Shown: positions 7,586 through 16,135 of the stretch, in pieces | Position numbering within the stretch: the first letter of the stretch is position 1 | Layout of the letters: every line of letters starts with the position of its first letter | From: Bacteroidales bacterium | GTDB lineage: Bacteria; Bacteroidota; Bacteroidia; Bacteroidales; UBA932 | Assembly: GCA_017630215.1 (NCBI GenBank) | Contig: JAGBVR010000005.1 | Span: 1 to 34,253 of the forward strand | Direction of reading: 5' to 3' | DNA: 34,253 bases | Position numbers and translations under genes: made by a program | Notes under the pieces: generated by a model | Databases searched by the model: none | Seen by the model: the letters and a program-made list of their open reading frames with translations, nothing else | Told to the model about the DNA's origin: nothing

Positions 7586-8680
7586 ATGAACAGAAACAAC
7601 CGCTATTGCGTCATTATGGCCGGAGGCGCAGGTACAAGATTCTGGCCTATCAGCAAGACGGCAAAGCCGAAGCAGTTCCTCGATGTAGCCCAGACAGGCA
7701 CGACTTTCATCAGGCAGACATACGAGAGATGTCTCATGATCGTGCCACAGGAAAACATTCTGGTCGTTACTGCAGAAAAGTATCAGGATCTGGTACGCGA
7801 ACAGCTTCCCGAACTTCAGAGTGAAAACCTCCTTCTGGAGCCATACATCAGGAACACCGCCCCAGCAATTGCGTATTCCACATATTCACTGCTCAAGCGT
7901 GATCCGGAAGCAATGGTGGCAGTCCTTCCGTCAGACCATATAATAGATAATGACGAGCTGTTCTCACAGACAATCAACACCGCATTCGATTACATCGATC
8001 AGAATGACGTGCTCATGACCCTGGGCATCATCCCGTCAAGACCGGATACGAATTACGGATATGTCCAGGCTTACGGAGGACGAGAGGCATACAAGTCCAA
8101 TGAACCTTTGCAGATAAAGACATTTACCGAAAAGCCGGACAGGACTTTGGCTGAAATATTCATAAGCACCGGAGAATTTCTGTGGAATGCCGGAATCTTC
8201 CTTTGGAAAGCGCAGACTATCAGACAGGAGATGGAAAGACACACACCAGCGATTACCGCTCAGTTCAGCGGATGGGAGGGTGCCATAGGATCAAAGATAG
8301 AAAGAGAATTTATCCAGAGAGCTTACACCGGATGTCCTAACATATCCCTGGGATACGGAGTAATGGAAAAGACAGACAGAGCATGGATCTATCCGGCAAA
8401 ATTCGGATGGCAGGATATCGGAACTTGGGAATCACTCTACAATTACATCCCTAAGGATGAGAAGCAGAATGCCATCAGTGCTGACAAGACCCTTCTAGAG
8501 AATGCAGAAGGCAATCTGATAGTTACTCAGGAAAAGAAAAAACTGATAGCAGTAAAGGGACTTGAGGATTACATGATCATCGACACCGAGGATGCTTTGG
8601 TCATCTGTCCGAAAGACGACAAGAAGTTCAAGGACTTCATTTCAGGAATAGCGATGCCGGGATTCGAAAGCTACAGATAA
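7586..8680 (+). CDS. manC: Mannose-1-phosphate guanylyltransferase
   Basis: Makes GDP-mannose from mannose-1-phosphate and GTP for glycan and GDP-fucose synthesis in the cytosol. The 364 residues are the short form, without a fused isomerase domain. The signature GGAGTRFWPIS is at 13-23, followed by KPKQFLDV. Then come the nucleotidyltransferase core VAVLPSDHII, the FTEKPD motif and WNAGIFLW, and a C-terminal left-handed beta-helix-like region. Members are often labelled manC/rfbM. It is the last gene before a palindromic repeat and probably belongs to the cdaA-mutS2-yraN run. Confidence 0.93.
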   Translation: MNRNNRYCVIMAGGAGTRFWPISKTAKPKQFLDVAQTGTTFIRQTYERCLMIVPQENILVVTAEKYQDLVREQLPELQSENLLLEPYIRNTAPAIAYSTYSLLKRDPEAMVAVLPSDHIIDNDELFSQTINTAFDYIDQNDVLMTLGIIPSRPDTNYGYVQAYGGREAYKSNEPLQIKTFTEKPDRTLAEIFISTGEFLWNAGIFLWKAQTIRQEMERHTPAITAQFSGWEGAIGSKIEREFIQRAYTGCPNISLGYGVMEKTDRAWIYPAKFGWQDIGTWESLYNYIPKDEKQNAISADKTLLENAEGNLIVTQEKKKLIAVKGLEDYMIIDTEDALVICPKDDKKFKDFISGIAMPGFESYR

Positions 8681-8708
8681 CCGCCATCCCCGATAACAAT
8701 CAAAAACC

Positions 8709-8735
8709 GTCATTCCCGGCTGGACCGGGGATTCT
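8709..8735. repeat. Palindromic intergenic repeat, ATCCCCGG/CCGGGGAT family, copy 1
   Basis: GTCATTCCCGGC, a 4-base loop, then CCGGGGATTC form an imperfect hairpin (one mismatch in the stem). A shorter fragment, CATCCCCGAT, lies just before it at 8685. It sits between manC and yqeY. Related copies are at 22617-22707 and 24349-24369. Confidence 0.75.
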
Positions 8736-8748
8736 AAATAAAAGAAAT

Positions 8749-9192
8749 ATGGAAAAAAGGATACAGGCCGACATGGTATCGGCAATGAAAGCAAAGGAAA
8801 CTGTAAAACTTGCATCACTCAGAGCCATCAAGGCTGCCATCACGCTTGCCAAGACAGCAGAAGGGGCAACCGGAGAGATCGATGATGCGGGAATTGTGAA
8901 AATAATTCAGAAGCTCGTGAAGCAGCGCAAGGAAAGCGCACAGCAGTATAACGACGCAGGACGTCCTGAACTTGCTGAAAACGAGCTCGCTGAAGCAGCG
9001 GCAATGGAGGTATATCTTCCCAAGCAGCTTTCTGAGGCTGAGGTGGAAGAGCAGCTCAAGGCTATCATAGCTGAGGTAGGAGCCAGCAAGCCATCTGATA
9101 TGGGAAAGGTCATGGGCGTAGCTACCAAGCGTCTTGCCGGACTCGCAGAAGGCCGTCTTATTTCCACACTTGTAAAGAAGCTTCTTTCATAA
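8749..9192 (+). CDS. yqeY: GatB/YqeY domain protein
   Basis: YqeY-like proteins resemble the tail domain of the amidotransferase subunit GatB and may bind tRNA; their role is unproven. The 147 residues have the usual length and pattern: an N-terminal helical half (MEKRIQADMVSAMKAKE, then LRAIKAAI), the central LVKQRKESAQQYNDAGR, then EVYLPKQLSEAEVEEQL and the C-terminal MGKVMGVATKRLAGLAEG. The gene ends 20 bases before the convergent fimbrillin-like gene. Confidence 0.93.
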   Translation: MEKRIQADMVSAMKAKETVKLASLRAIKAAITLAKTAEGATGEIDDAGIVKIIQKLVKQRKESAQQYNDAGRPELAENELAEAAAMEVYLPKQLSEAEVEEQLKAIIAEVGASKPSDMGKVMGVATKRLAGLAEGRLISTLVKKLLS

Positions 9193-9204
9193 GAATCTAT
9201 ACCT

Positions 9205-9231
9205 GCGTCCTGTCAGTCTCTGACGGGACGC
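9205..9231. terminator. Hairpin between convergent genes (candidate bidirectional terminator)
   Basis: GCGTCCTGTCAG (9205-9216) and CTGACGGGACGC (9220-9231) form a 12-bp stem with one G-T wobble and a 3-base loop. It contains the stop codon and last codons of the minus-strand lipoprotein gene. There is no strong T-tract on either side, so termination is inferred from position and stem strength. Confidence 0.5.
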
Positions 9232-10646
9232 ACTGGTAATCCGAAGTGTCTGTACCAATATCTATACGCTACGACACCATGACCGTTTTCGCAATTTATG
9301 ATATAAGCTTCCTCATTCTTTCCCGATCCTATAGTCGCTGACCAGAATAGGCCGAAACTACCCTCAGGATAATCATCATCAAAATATTGGGAAGAATTCT
9401 GCCAGTAGCCCGCATTAGGTATAAAGATAGAATTCCCATTAGGTCCTGTAATTCTATTGCCACCCACACGATTTACACGAGCCTGCGTCCATTCACAAAA
9501 ATCCACAAGCTCCTGTATTTCTGCCATTGTCGGCATTCTCCATCCCTCTCCCCAATTGGCCGTGGCAGCATCATACTTTGTTCCGCTTATATCTTCACCT
9601 ATATCCTGATAGGCCATTAGCTGGGAATCAAAATATGCGTAATTTCCCTTTGAGAAAGATTTCTTTTCTTCTGTTTCTCCCCACGCATAGTAATGTCCAT
9701 ACTCCTCCGGAGCTGAAGCTCCCACATTCATAGTCGCCCATTTCACACTTAATCCAAGATCTACAAAAGGTCCAGACATGTCTTCAAGAGCAAACTCCGG
9801 CATATGCAGGATTCCTGATCTTTTCACACTTTGCGGCTTGCCCGTCTGCTTTACCAAGGTTCCCTTTTCGCCATAGTCAAAAGTCACAGTGAATCCGGAA
9901 GTGAATTCCACAGGAGGAAGAGAAAAATAAAGGTCTGCTACTTTATCCTCGGACAAAACCAGTGGAGGATCACACAAAAGCGATATGGAAGCGGAAGCAT
10001 TATCATGCATTGCTATAACAGGCAGATTTCCCTGCGTCACAGTCACGGATGCATTACCGGAAATGAATTCTCCCGCATTGGATTCAAGAATAACTTTGCT
10101 GACACTTCCATTGCCTCTGACTTTCAGATGAAGCACACCACCCAGATTACGGAACTGCAGTTCGTTTTCTCCGGCAGGATTGACTGAAATCATAGGAAAT
10201 GAAGAATTGGCAAATGAAGAGGATAGATATTTCTGTTCAGATGGATACAGGACATTATCAAGGGTCAGTGCTCCATCCTGGGCGCAAGACAAGATCAGGT
10301 CTGAACTGCAAGGATAGAAGGCCACAACAGATCCCGTTTCCTTACCAGAGGCTTCTGTCACAAAATCTCCGGAAGGTATAAACTCTCCGGAAGCGCGGCC
10401 TGAAGAAGCCTGATCAAGGACATAAGACTTTCCGGCATCATTGCCATCAAAAACCATTATCATATCTCCGGAAGACCACAACACCTGATTCCCGACCAAT
10501 TCTGTCCTGGTATCAGGGACAAAGCCTTCCATTGCGGCAACATACCTATGCCCAGGTATAGATCCTGTTTCCTGAATATCTTCCGACAGCTTACATCCTG
10601 AAAGCATCAGCATAAATATAACAGCAAATATCTTTATAGTCTTCAT
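9213..10646 (-). CDS. Fimbrillin-like / FISUMP-domain surface lipoprotein
   Basis: Predicted surface lipoprotein of 477 residues. The start at 10646 (MKTIKIFAVIFMLMLSGC) gives an SPII signal with lipobox LSGC; an ATG two codons upstream is also possible. About 25-295 is beta-rich and resembles Mfa/fimbrillin-type domains (TRTELVGNQVLWSSGDMIMVF, then LQFRNLGGVLHLKV). About 300-477 has the FISUMP/DUF1566-like pattern: VDLGLSVKWATMNVGAS, HYYAWGETE, WRMPTMAEIQELVD and the terminal GLPVRPVRD. Such proteins are common, variable adhesin-like components in Bacteroidales. It stands alone between convergent yqeY and the divergent ferredoxin gene. The ligand is unknown. Confidence 0.82.
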   Translation of the reverse strand: MKTIKIFAVIFMLMLSGCKLSEDIQETGSIPGHRYVAAMEGFVPDTRTELVGNQVLWSSGDMIMVFDGNDAGKSYVLDQASSGRASGEFIPSGDFVTEASGKETGSVVAFYPCSSDLILSCAQDGALTLDNVLYPSEQKYLSSSFANSSFPMISVNPAGENELQFRNLGGVLHLKVRGNGSVSKVILESNAGEFISGNASVTVTQGNLPVIAMHDNASASISLLCDPPLVLSEDKVADLYFSLPPVEFTSGFTVTFDYGEKGTLVKQTGKPQSVKRSGILHMPEFALEDMSGPFVDLGLSVKWATMNVGASAPEEYGHYYAWGETEEKKSFSKGNYAYFDSQLMAYQDIGEDISGTKYDAATANWGEGWRMPTMAEIQELVDFCEWTQARVNRVGGNRITGPNGNSIFIPNAGYWQNSSQYFDDDYPEGSFGLFWSATIGSGKNEEAYIINCENGHGVVAYRYWYRHFGLPVRPVRD

Positions 10647-10715
10647 AACCATATTTTTATATCAGCAATATTAGCCATTTTTTATGTATTATGCTATAAT
10701 TTCCTTCTTTTTGAT

Positions 10716-10723
10716 TATCTTCG
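10716..10723 (+). promoter_or_regulatory. Possible -7 box for the membrane ferredoxin gene
   Basis: TATCTTCG is one base from TAnnTTTG. A start site about 6 bases downstream would make the ATG at 10730 almost leaderless and favours the ATG at 10748. No good -33 element was seen. Confidence 0.35.
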
Positions 10724-10747
10724 TGGAATATGAATTTTTATAAAATT

Positions 10748-12763
10748 ATGGCAAAAAGATCTACGATAATCAGAAATTGGCCTAAGTATCTCCTTCAGTG
10801 GGGTGTGCTTGCGGCATTGGTTGCATTCATAACAGGACTGGTTCCTTCCGAAACCGCTGTGGATCCCGAGGCTTATTGTCCTATGGGAGGCCTTCAGGCA
10901 TTGGCGACTTACCTTGCCAATAACAGTCTTCCATGCAGCATGTCGTCACTTCAGGTGATGATGGGTATAGCTCTAGTAGCTGCTGTTGTGCTTTTCAGCA
11001 AGCTTTTCTGCGCATACATATGCCCTCTTGGTACTGTGCAGGATCTGATTGCAAAGGCACGCAATGCCATGCACATCAAGAGTATCAAGGTTCGCAACGG
11101 TTCTGCAATCGACAAGATTCTCCGTATCGTGAAATATGCTCTCGTATTCTGGATCTTCTATATGACAGTGAATGCAAGCGAGCTTTTCTGTAAGAACCTC
11201 GACCCATACTATGCAGTTGCAACAGGATTCAAGGGAGAGATAACCCTCTGGATGTCAATTGTATCCATCAGCGTAGTCGTACTGGGAAGCTTCCTGATCG
11301 ACATGTTCTGGTGCCGTTACCTCTGCCCTCTGGGAGCCATTTCCAACACACTGAAGTTCTGGATCTGGATCGGTGTGCTTTTCGGAGCATATTATGTAGC
11401 TGACGTGCTTGGAGCAGATATTCCATGGGCTGTGCTTCTGGGAGGATTCTGCATTGCGGGATATCTTCTGGAAATTCTGCATTCGAAGCCTAAATTCCAG
11501 ATTCTCCATGTAACTAAAGATGACAATGCCTGCACCAATTGTGGCCTGTGTACAAAGAAATGTCCTTACCACATCGATGTGAAGTCAGTTCACAGCGGAA
11601 AGGTATGCCACGTGGATTGTACACTTTGCGGAGAGTGCGTTGCGGCATGTTCGACAAATGCACTGAATATAGGCGTATGCAAGCCAAGAAGAAGCAAGAT
11701 CTGGAGAATTGTCCCAGCCTTGCTTACCGTGGGTCTTATTGCATTCGGAATGTGGGCCGGAGGAAAATTCGAGCTTCCTACCATCGACATGAAATGGGGA
11801 ATGGAGAAGGTCAATGAAGATGGCTCAGTAACAAAGCTCGTGGATGCTGATGCACTTCAGACAATCTCGATTGAAGGTCTCCGTTCAGTGAAATGCTACG
11901 GAAGCTCAATGGCATTCAAGGCGAAGCTTGAAAAAATTCCGGGAGTGTATGGAGTGAAGACATTTGTGAAGAGACATTCTGCCGACATCCTTTTCGATCC
12001 TTCGAAGACAGACGCAGACAAGATCCAGGAGGCTATATATGTACCTTCTAAATTCAGGGTACAGACTCCTGACCACACTGCCATCGACACTCTTAAGATA
12101 GTGACTATCAGAACTGAAGGCATGTATGACAAGATGGACATCAACTATCTGGGAATGCAGATGCGCCTGACCGGAAAAAGGATTTTCGGTCTTGAGACAG
12201 AGTTTGCCTGTCCTCTTATAGTACGTGTATATATGGATCCTTCAGAAGACCTTGACGAGGACTGGTTCGAGGAAATCGTGGAGAAAGAGACTCTGGAGAT
12301 GCCTGTTCACGGCGGAGGAGTCAATGAAATCGAACTGAACTACAAGTTCGAGGATTATGAAGGCGAAACCGGACGTATCAGCACTGAGCAGTTCATAAGA
12401 AATATGTTTTCACCTTTCAAGGTGCAGTGGAAGAGCCGCATCGAGGCTGCAGAAGGAAAGCAGCAGCATGTATATGAGATCGTGGACAAGAACTACGAAA
12501 AGCCTATCATCCTTCGCAACATGCCTTTCCTGAGCAATCATCTTTCAAGACATGAGGGTGTGATCGGAGTATATCTTGACTTGAACAAGGATCTCCAGCC
12601 ATCGATCCAGATACGATATGCCGAGCCTATGACAGAGGCTAAGCTCTGGGAGCTTATGACAATGCAGACCTGGACCATCACTTACAAGGCTGATGATGTG
12701 CGCGAGGAACCGGCAAAACTCAGTTTCAAGGCTCAGGGAACCTCATATGAATATAATGAATAA
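10748..12763 (+). CDS. Polytopic NapH/NosR-like 4Fe-4S protein with degenerate HMA domain
   Basis: Predicted inner-membrane electron-transfer protein of 671 residues (677 if the ATG at 10730 is used). Residues 1-245 hold about five membrane segments with two CxxxCP motifs (C88/C92 and C189/C193) as in NapH, NosR and CcoG-type proteins, plus CPMGG at 44-48. Two ferredoxin motifs follow, C262-C265-C268-C272 and C291-C294-C297-C301. One more helix lies about 320-338. Residues 372-430 have the heavy-metal-associated fold pattern (SIEGLRSVKC, KIPGVYGVKTF, SADILFDPS), but the metal-binding CxxC is not kept. The C-terminal 230 residues are unassigned. No partner oxidoreductase is adjacent, so the redox partner is unknown. 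Confidence 0.85.
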   Translation: MAKRSTIIRNWPKYLLQWGVLAALVAFITGLVPSETAVDPEAYCPMGGLQALATYLANNSLPCSMSSLQVMMGIALVAAVVLFSKLFCAYICPLGTVQDLIAKARNAMHIKSIKVRNGSAIDKILRIVKYALVFWIFYMTVNASELFCKNLDPYYAVATGFKGEITLWMSIVSISVVVLGSFLIDMFWCRYLCPLGAISNTLKFWIWIGVLFGAYYVADVLGADIPWAVLLGGFCIAGYLLEILHSKPKFQILHVTKDDNACTNCGLCTKKCPYHIDVKSVHSGKVCHVDCTLCGECVAACSTNALNIGVCKPRRSKIWRIVPALLTVGLIAFGMWAGGKFELPTIDMKWGMEKVNEDGSVTKLVDADALQTISIEGLRSVKCYGSSMAFKAKLEKIPGVYGVKTFVKRHSADILFDPSKTDADKIQEAIYVPSKFRVQTPDHTAIDTLKIVTIRTEGMYDKMDINYLGMQMRLTGKRIFGLETEFACPLIVRVYMDPSEDLDEDWFEEIVEKETLEMPVHGGGVNEIELNYKFEDYEGETGRISTEQFIRNMFSPFKVQWKSRIEAAEGKQQHVYEIVDKNYEKPIILRNMPFLSNHLSRHEGVIGVYLDLNKDLQPSIQIRYAEPMTEAKLWELMTMQTWTITYKADDVREEPAKLSFKAQGTSYEYNE

Positions 12764-12766
12764 ATT

Positions 12767-12847
12767 GTCATTCTGAGCGAAGCGTGAGAATCTATACAAA
12801 GACTCCCTCTGATAGATTCTCACGTCGCTATCGCTCCTCAGAATGAC
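12767..12847. repeat. Long inverted repeat, GTCATTCTGAG type
   Basis: The left arm starts GTCATTCTGAGCGAAGCG (12767-12795). The right arm (12812-12847) is its reverse complement, with an insertion GAGCGATAGCGAC. Both ends are CATTCTGAG/CTCAGAATG, and the inner ends are GAGAATCTAT/ATAGATTCTC around a 16-base loop. The hairpin fills most of the 126-bp gap between the ferredoxin gene and the S46 peptidase gene. Similar elements are scattered in many bacterial genomes; it may also end transcription. Confidence 0.8.
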
Positions 12848-12892
12848 AGAAGACGATAAGGATGACTGGAAAACGCCATTAAACAACAGGTG

Positions 12893-15154
12893 ATGAAGAA
12901 ATTATTGATATTGACGTTAACGATATTGGCAGGAATAAGTGCAAAGGCTGATGAGGGAATGTGGATGATCCACGCTATCGATTCGGCACTGGAGAAGAAG
13001 ATGCAGGAAAGAGGCCTGGAGCTGTCTGCTGGTGAGATTTACAACGCCGATGCCCCGGGAGCGACTATTGCAGACGCAGTTGTATCCCTTGAATTCGGCT
13101 GCACCGGAAGCATCATTTCCGACAACGGACTGATGATCACGAATCATCACTGCGCATACGGCGACGTACACAAGCTCAGCACCCCGGAGCACAATTATCT
13201 CGAAGACGGTTTCTGGGCAATGCATTCCAACGAGGAAGTCAACATAAAGGGCAAGAGCGTCTTATTCCTCAAAAGGGTCCTGGATGTGACAGAGCAGGTG
13301 AACCGGATGAGAGAGGAACTCAACACCCAATCCAGACCTATGGGTATGAGAAAGCTCAGCTACCTTCTCGAGACAGAGTACAAGGAAAAGACAGGACTGG
13401 AAGCATACCTTGGCTCTATGTGGGACGGATCAAAATACTATATGGCTCTGTATGAAGTATATAAGGATGTACGTCTGGTGGCAGCGCCTCCGGTGTCATC
13501 TGCAGCATTCGGCGGAGACATTGACAATTGGGAATGGCCTCAGCACAAGTGCGATTTCGCAATGTACCGTATATATACGGCACCGGACGGATCTCCCGCG
13601 GAATATTCTTCGCAAAATATCCCTCTCAAGCCGAAGGCGAAATTGAACATTTCTCTCGATGGGTACAAGGCCGGAGATTACACCATGGTGATCGGATTCC
13701 CGGGCAGCACCAACCGCTACAGCAATTCATACGAGGTCAATTTCAACCAGACTGTGAGACAGCCTATCTGCAACTCCCTCCGCGGCGATCAGATGGCCAT
13801 CATCAAAAAATGGATGGATACCGACCCTGAAATACGTCTGAAATATTCTGACTATTATTTCAATCTCAGCAATGTGCAGGAGCTGTACAGCGGAGAGGTG
13901 GAGTGCATCGACAGATTCGATGTGATCGGAAAGAAAGCGGCATTGGAAAAGGAAGTACAGGAGTGGATAGAAGCTTCCCAGGAGCGCAGGCAGCGCTGGG
14001 GTAATCTTCTGAATGATCTGAAAGCCAAATATCTGGCAGTGGTAGTTCCGGAAACCAATGTAAACTACTACCGCGAGACCTTGGTACGAGGAACCCGCAT
14101 TTCGAGGGCCTGCACAAAACTCAATTCCTTCCGCACTGCCGTAATGACAAGTCAGGGAATCACTCCTAAAAAGATAATTGAGCTGGTCGATGGACCGGAC
14201 CCTGCCGAGACTGAATTCTGCAATACATTCCGGTTCCGCGGAAAGGATTACAAGAAGCAGATCGATGCGATATTAAAGGAATACGAGGGCATCGACCTAA
14301 GGGTGGAAAAAGACCTTTTCAGATATGCAGTGGAGCAGTTCTACACCAATGTGGACCGTTCTCTGCATGGAGAATATCAGAAGAGCCTCTATAATGAAAA
14401 TTCATATTATCTTACAGGAATTGACGGAGGTTATAGAGTGGATTACGGTAAAATAGCGGATCATATCTGGGAGAACAGCTTCTTTACAGATATCGCCCGC
14501 CGGGATAAATTCATCTCAGAGGAGCACACTATAGCTGAGTATCTCGCAGATCCGCTGTTCCGTTTCCTCCAGGAACTTAGAATCACAAGCTTCAACGAGG
14601 CTACAGCTGCAGCAGAGGGAGAACCGACACGTTCCGCACTGAACAAGGAGTTCACCCACGCCCTCTACCAGATGCGTCTGGACAAGGGTATCGTGCAATA
14701 CCCTGACGCGAACTCTACAATGCGCATCACTTACGGTACCGTCGGAGGATACGAACCACGCGACGGAGTAGTATGCGACTGGAAGACCACTCCTGCAGGA
14801 ATCCTGGAGAAATACGTACCGGGAGACTTCGACTTCACCCTCAACGACCGCCAGAGCCAGCTATACCGCAAAGGTGACTGGGGCAGATGGGGATTCGGAG
14901 ACAATGGCTCCCAGATGTATGTCAATTTCCTTACGGACAATGACATCACAGGAGGCAACTCCGGAAGCCCTGTCCTTAACTCCCGCGGCGAGCTCATCGG
15001 CCTGGCCTTCGACGGAAACAAGGAGTCGCTTGCCAGCGATGTCTACTGTACGGAAGGATACAACAAATGCGTCTGCGTAGACATCCGTTTCGTGCTGTGG
15101 ACGCTTGATCAGTATGCCGGAATGGGCAGGATAATCGAGGAAATCGGGCTGTAA
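12893..15154 (+). CDS. S46 family dipeptidyl peptidase (DPP7/DPP11 type)
   Basis: Secreted serine exopeptidase removing dipeptides from N-termini in the periplasm, typical of peptide-using Bacteroidota. The ATG at 12893 starts a signal peptide (MKKLLILTLTILAGISAKA); a GTG one codon earlier is possible. The 753 residues have the family order: H85-H86 in TNHHCAYG, D221 in QHKCDFAMYR, and S690 in GGNSGSPVLN, giving the chymotrypsin-like triad. The position 18 residues after the serine, which is Arg in DPP11 and Gly in DPP7, reads Gly (FDGN). This favours DPP7-like hydrophobic rather than acidic P1 preference. It is followed by a hairpin with a T-run. Confidence 0.93.
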   Translation: MKKLLILTLTILAGISAKADEGMWMIHAIDSALEKKMQERGLELSAGEIYNADAPGATIADAVVSLEFGCTGSIISDNGLMITNHHCAYGDVHKLSTPEHNYLEDGFWAMHSNEEVNIKGKSVLFLKRVLDVTEQVNRMREELNTQSRPMGMRKLSYLLETEYKEKTGLEAYLGSMWDGSKYYMALYEVYKDVRLVAAPPVSSAAFGGDIDNWEWPQHKCDFAMYRIYTAPDGSPAEYSSQNIPLKPKAKLNISLDGYKAGDYTMVIGFPGSTNRYSNSYEVNFNQTVRQPICNSLRGDQMAIIKKWMDTDPEIRLKYSDYYFNLSNVQELYSGEVECIDRFDVIGKKAALEKEVQEWIEASQERRQRWGNLLNDLKAKYLAVVVPETNVNYYRETLVRGTRISRACTKLNSFRTAVMTSQGITPKKIIELVDGPDPAETEFCNTFRFRGKDYKKQIDAILKEYEGIDLRVEKDLFRYAVEQFYTNVDRSLHGEYQKSLYNENSYYLTGIDGGYRVDYGKIADHIWENSFFTDIARRDKFISEEHTIAEYLADPLFRFLQELRITSFNEATAAAEGEPTRSALNKEFTHALYQMRLDKGIVQYPDANSTMRITYGTVGGYEPRDGVVCDWKTTPAGILEKYVPGDFDFTLNDRQSQLYRKGDWGRWGFGDNGSQMYVNFLTDNDITGGNSGSPVLNSRGELIGLAFDGNKESLASDVYCTEGYNKCVCVDIRFVLWTLDQYAGMGRIIEEIGL

Positions 15155-15174
15155 ACACCTTGGTCTCTCCTCAC

Positions 15175-15208
15175 AAAAACCTCTACAATTCCTCTCAGAG
15201 AGGTTTTT
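15175..15208 (+). terminator. Rho-independent terminator after the S46 peptidase gene
   Basis: AAAAACCTCT (15175-15184) pairs perfectly with AGAGGTTTTT (15199-15208). An alternative inner palindrome, CCTCTC-A-GAGAGG (15191-15203), is followed directly by TTTTT. It begins 20 bases after the stop and could work in both directions. Confidence 0.75.
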
Positions 15209-15336
15209 AAAAAGACAGAAATATGCGTATCCATCTTACTCATTATCAGATAGATACGCTTTATCTTTATATAGTACACATTTAACTCAAAATTCATAGC
15301 TAGTACCTCTACAAGAGAAAATTCGGCAGCAAATAC

Positions 15337-15344
15337 TAACTTTG
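15337..15344 (+). promoter_or_regulatory. -7 box opening the phosphate-themed block
   Basis: TAACTTTG fits TAnnTTTG, 24 bases before the ATG at 15369. No TTG is present at ideal distance upstream. It follows a terminator and a 130-bp AT-rich gap with no gene, so this is a natural start for the plus-strand run that follows. Confidence 0.55.
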
Positions 15345-15368
15345 GGGATAAATATCCGCGTAATTAAC

Positions 15369-16124
15369 ATGAAAACTTCTCTTTCTTTTTTGATTTCAGC
15401 GATGGTGCTGATCATATCATCGTGTTCCGATTCGACAAACTATGCAGTGCCCACAATGGGAGACTACACCATATACGAAGTGGAAATAGGTGAGCTGTCA
15501 GGCATATGTTTCAACAAAGAACGTACAGGATTCCTTGCTTGTGGAGATAAAGGAATAATCAAATCCATATCATTCGATGGCAAGGCTACGGATTTATGGA
15601 AGAATCCTTCTGACATGGAAGGTATCAGCCTCGATCCGTCAAATGGCGACATTTACCTTGCAATCGAAGGAAAGCAGGAGGTACACCGTATTTCAGCACC
15701 GGAATACAACGAACAGAAAGTTCTGTTTGCAATCCAGGAGGCTGTCGACGGACAGTATAAGAACAGCGGTCTGGAAGCCATCGAGTATTACAAGAAGGAC
15801 ATGGTGTTCGTTGGTAGTCAGAAGCAGGCTAATTTATGGAAATGCAAAGTAAACGGAAAAGTGATTTCAAAGGTTTCTCTCTCTGAGTTTGCCGCTGAAA
15901 TAGCTGGCCTTTGCTATGATCCGGAAGCGGAATGGCTATGGATATCAGACTCAAAAAATGCACAGATCTACATATGCAACACTGAGGGCAAACTTCTCGC
16001 AACCTATGACATTCCTTTCATAGACAACGCTGAGTCCATCTGCGTAGACAGGGCTGCAGGATACGTATGGGTGGGAAGCGACGAGGATGCTACCAAATTG
16101 TATAGAATCAAGTTTGAATTCTAA
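15369..16124 (+). CDS. SdiA-regulated / phytase-like beta-propeller lipoprotein
   Basis: The 251-residue lipoprotein starts at the ATG at 15369 (MKTSLSFLISAMVLIISSC, lipobox ISSC, C19). A TTG at 15342 would spoil the signal and overlaps the -7 box. The mature part repeats a beta-propeller blade pattern: ELSGICFNKERTGFLACGD, DMEGISLDPSNGDIYLAIE, GLEAIEYYKKDMVFVG, EIAGLCYDPEAEWLWISD and NAESICVDRAAGYVWVGSD. This fits the SdiA-regulated family, which is related to phytase-like propellers. Enzymatic activity is unproven. It is 11 bases from the DUF47 gene, so it probably shares its mRNA. Confidence 0.8.
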   Translation: MKTSLSFLISAMVLIISSCSDSTNYAVPTMGDYTIYEVEIGELSGICFNKERTGFLACGDKGIIKSISFDGKATDLWKNPSDMEGISLDPSNGDIYLAIEGKQEVHRISAPEYNEQKVLFAIQEAVDGQYKNSGLEAIEYYKKDMVFVGSQKQANLWKCKVNGKVISKVSLSEFAAEIAGLCYDPEAEWLWISDSKNAQIYICNTEGKLLATYDIPFIDNAESICVDRAAGYVWVGSDEDATKLYRIKFEF

Positions 16125-16135
16125 TATCCTGTAAG

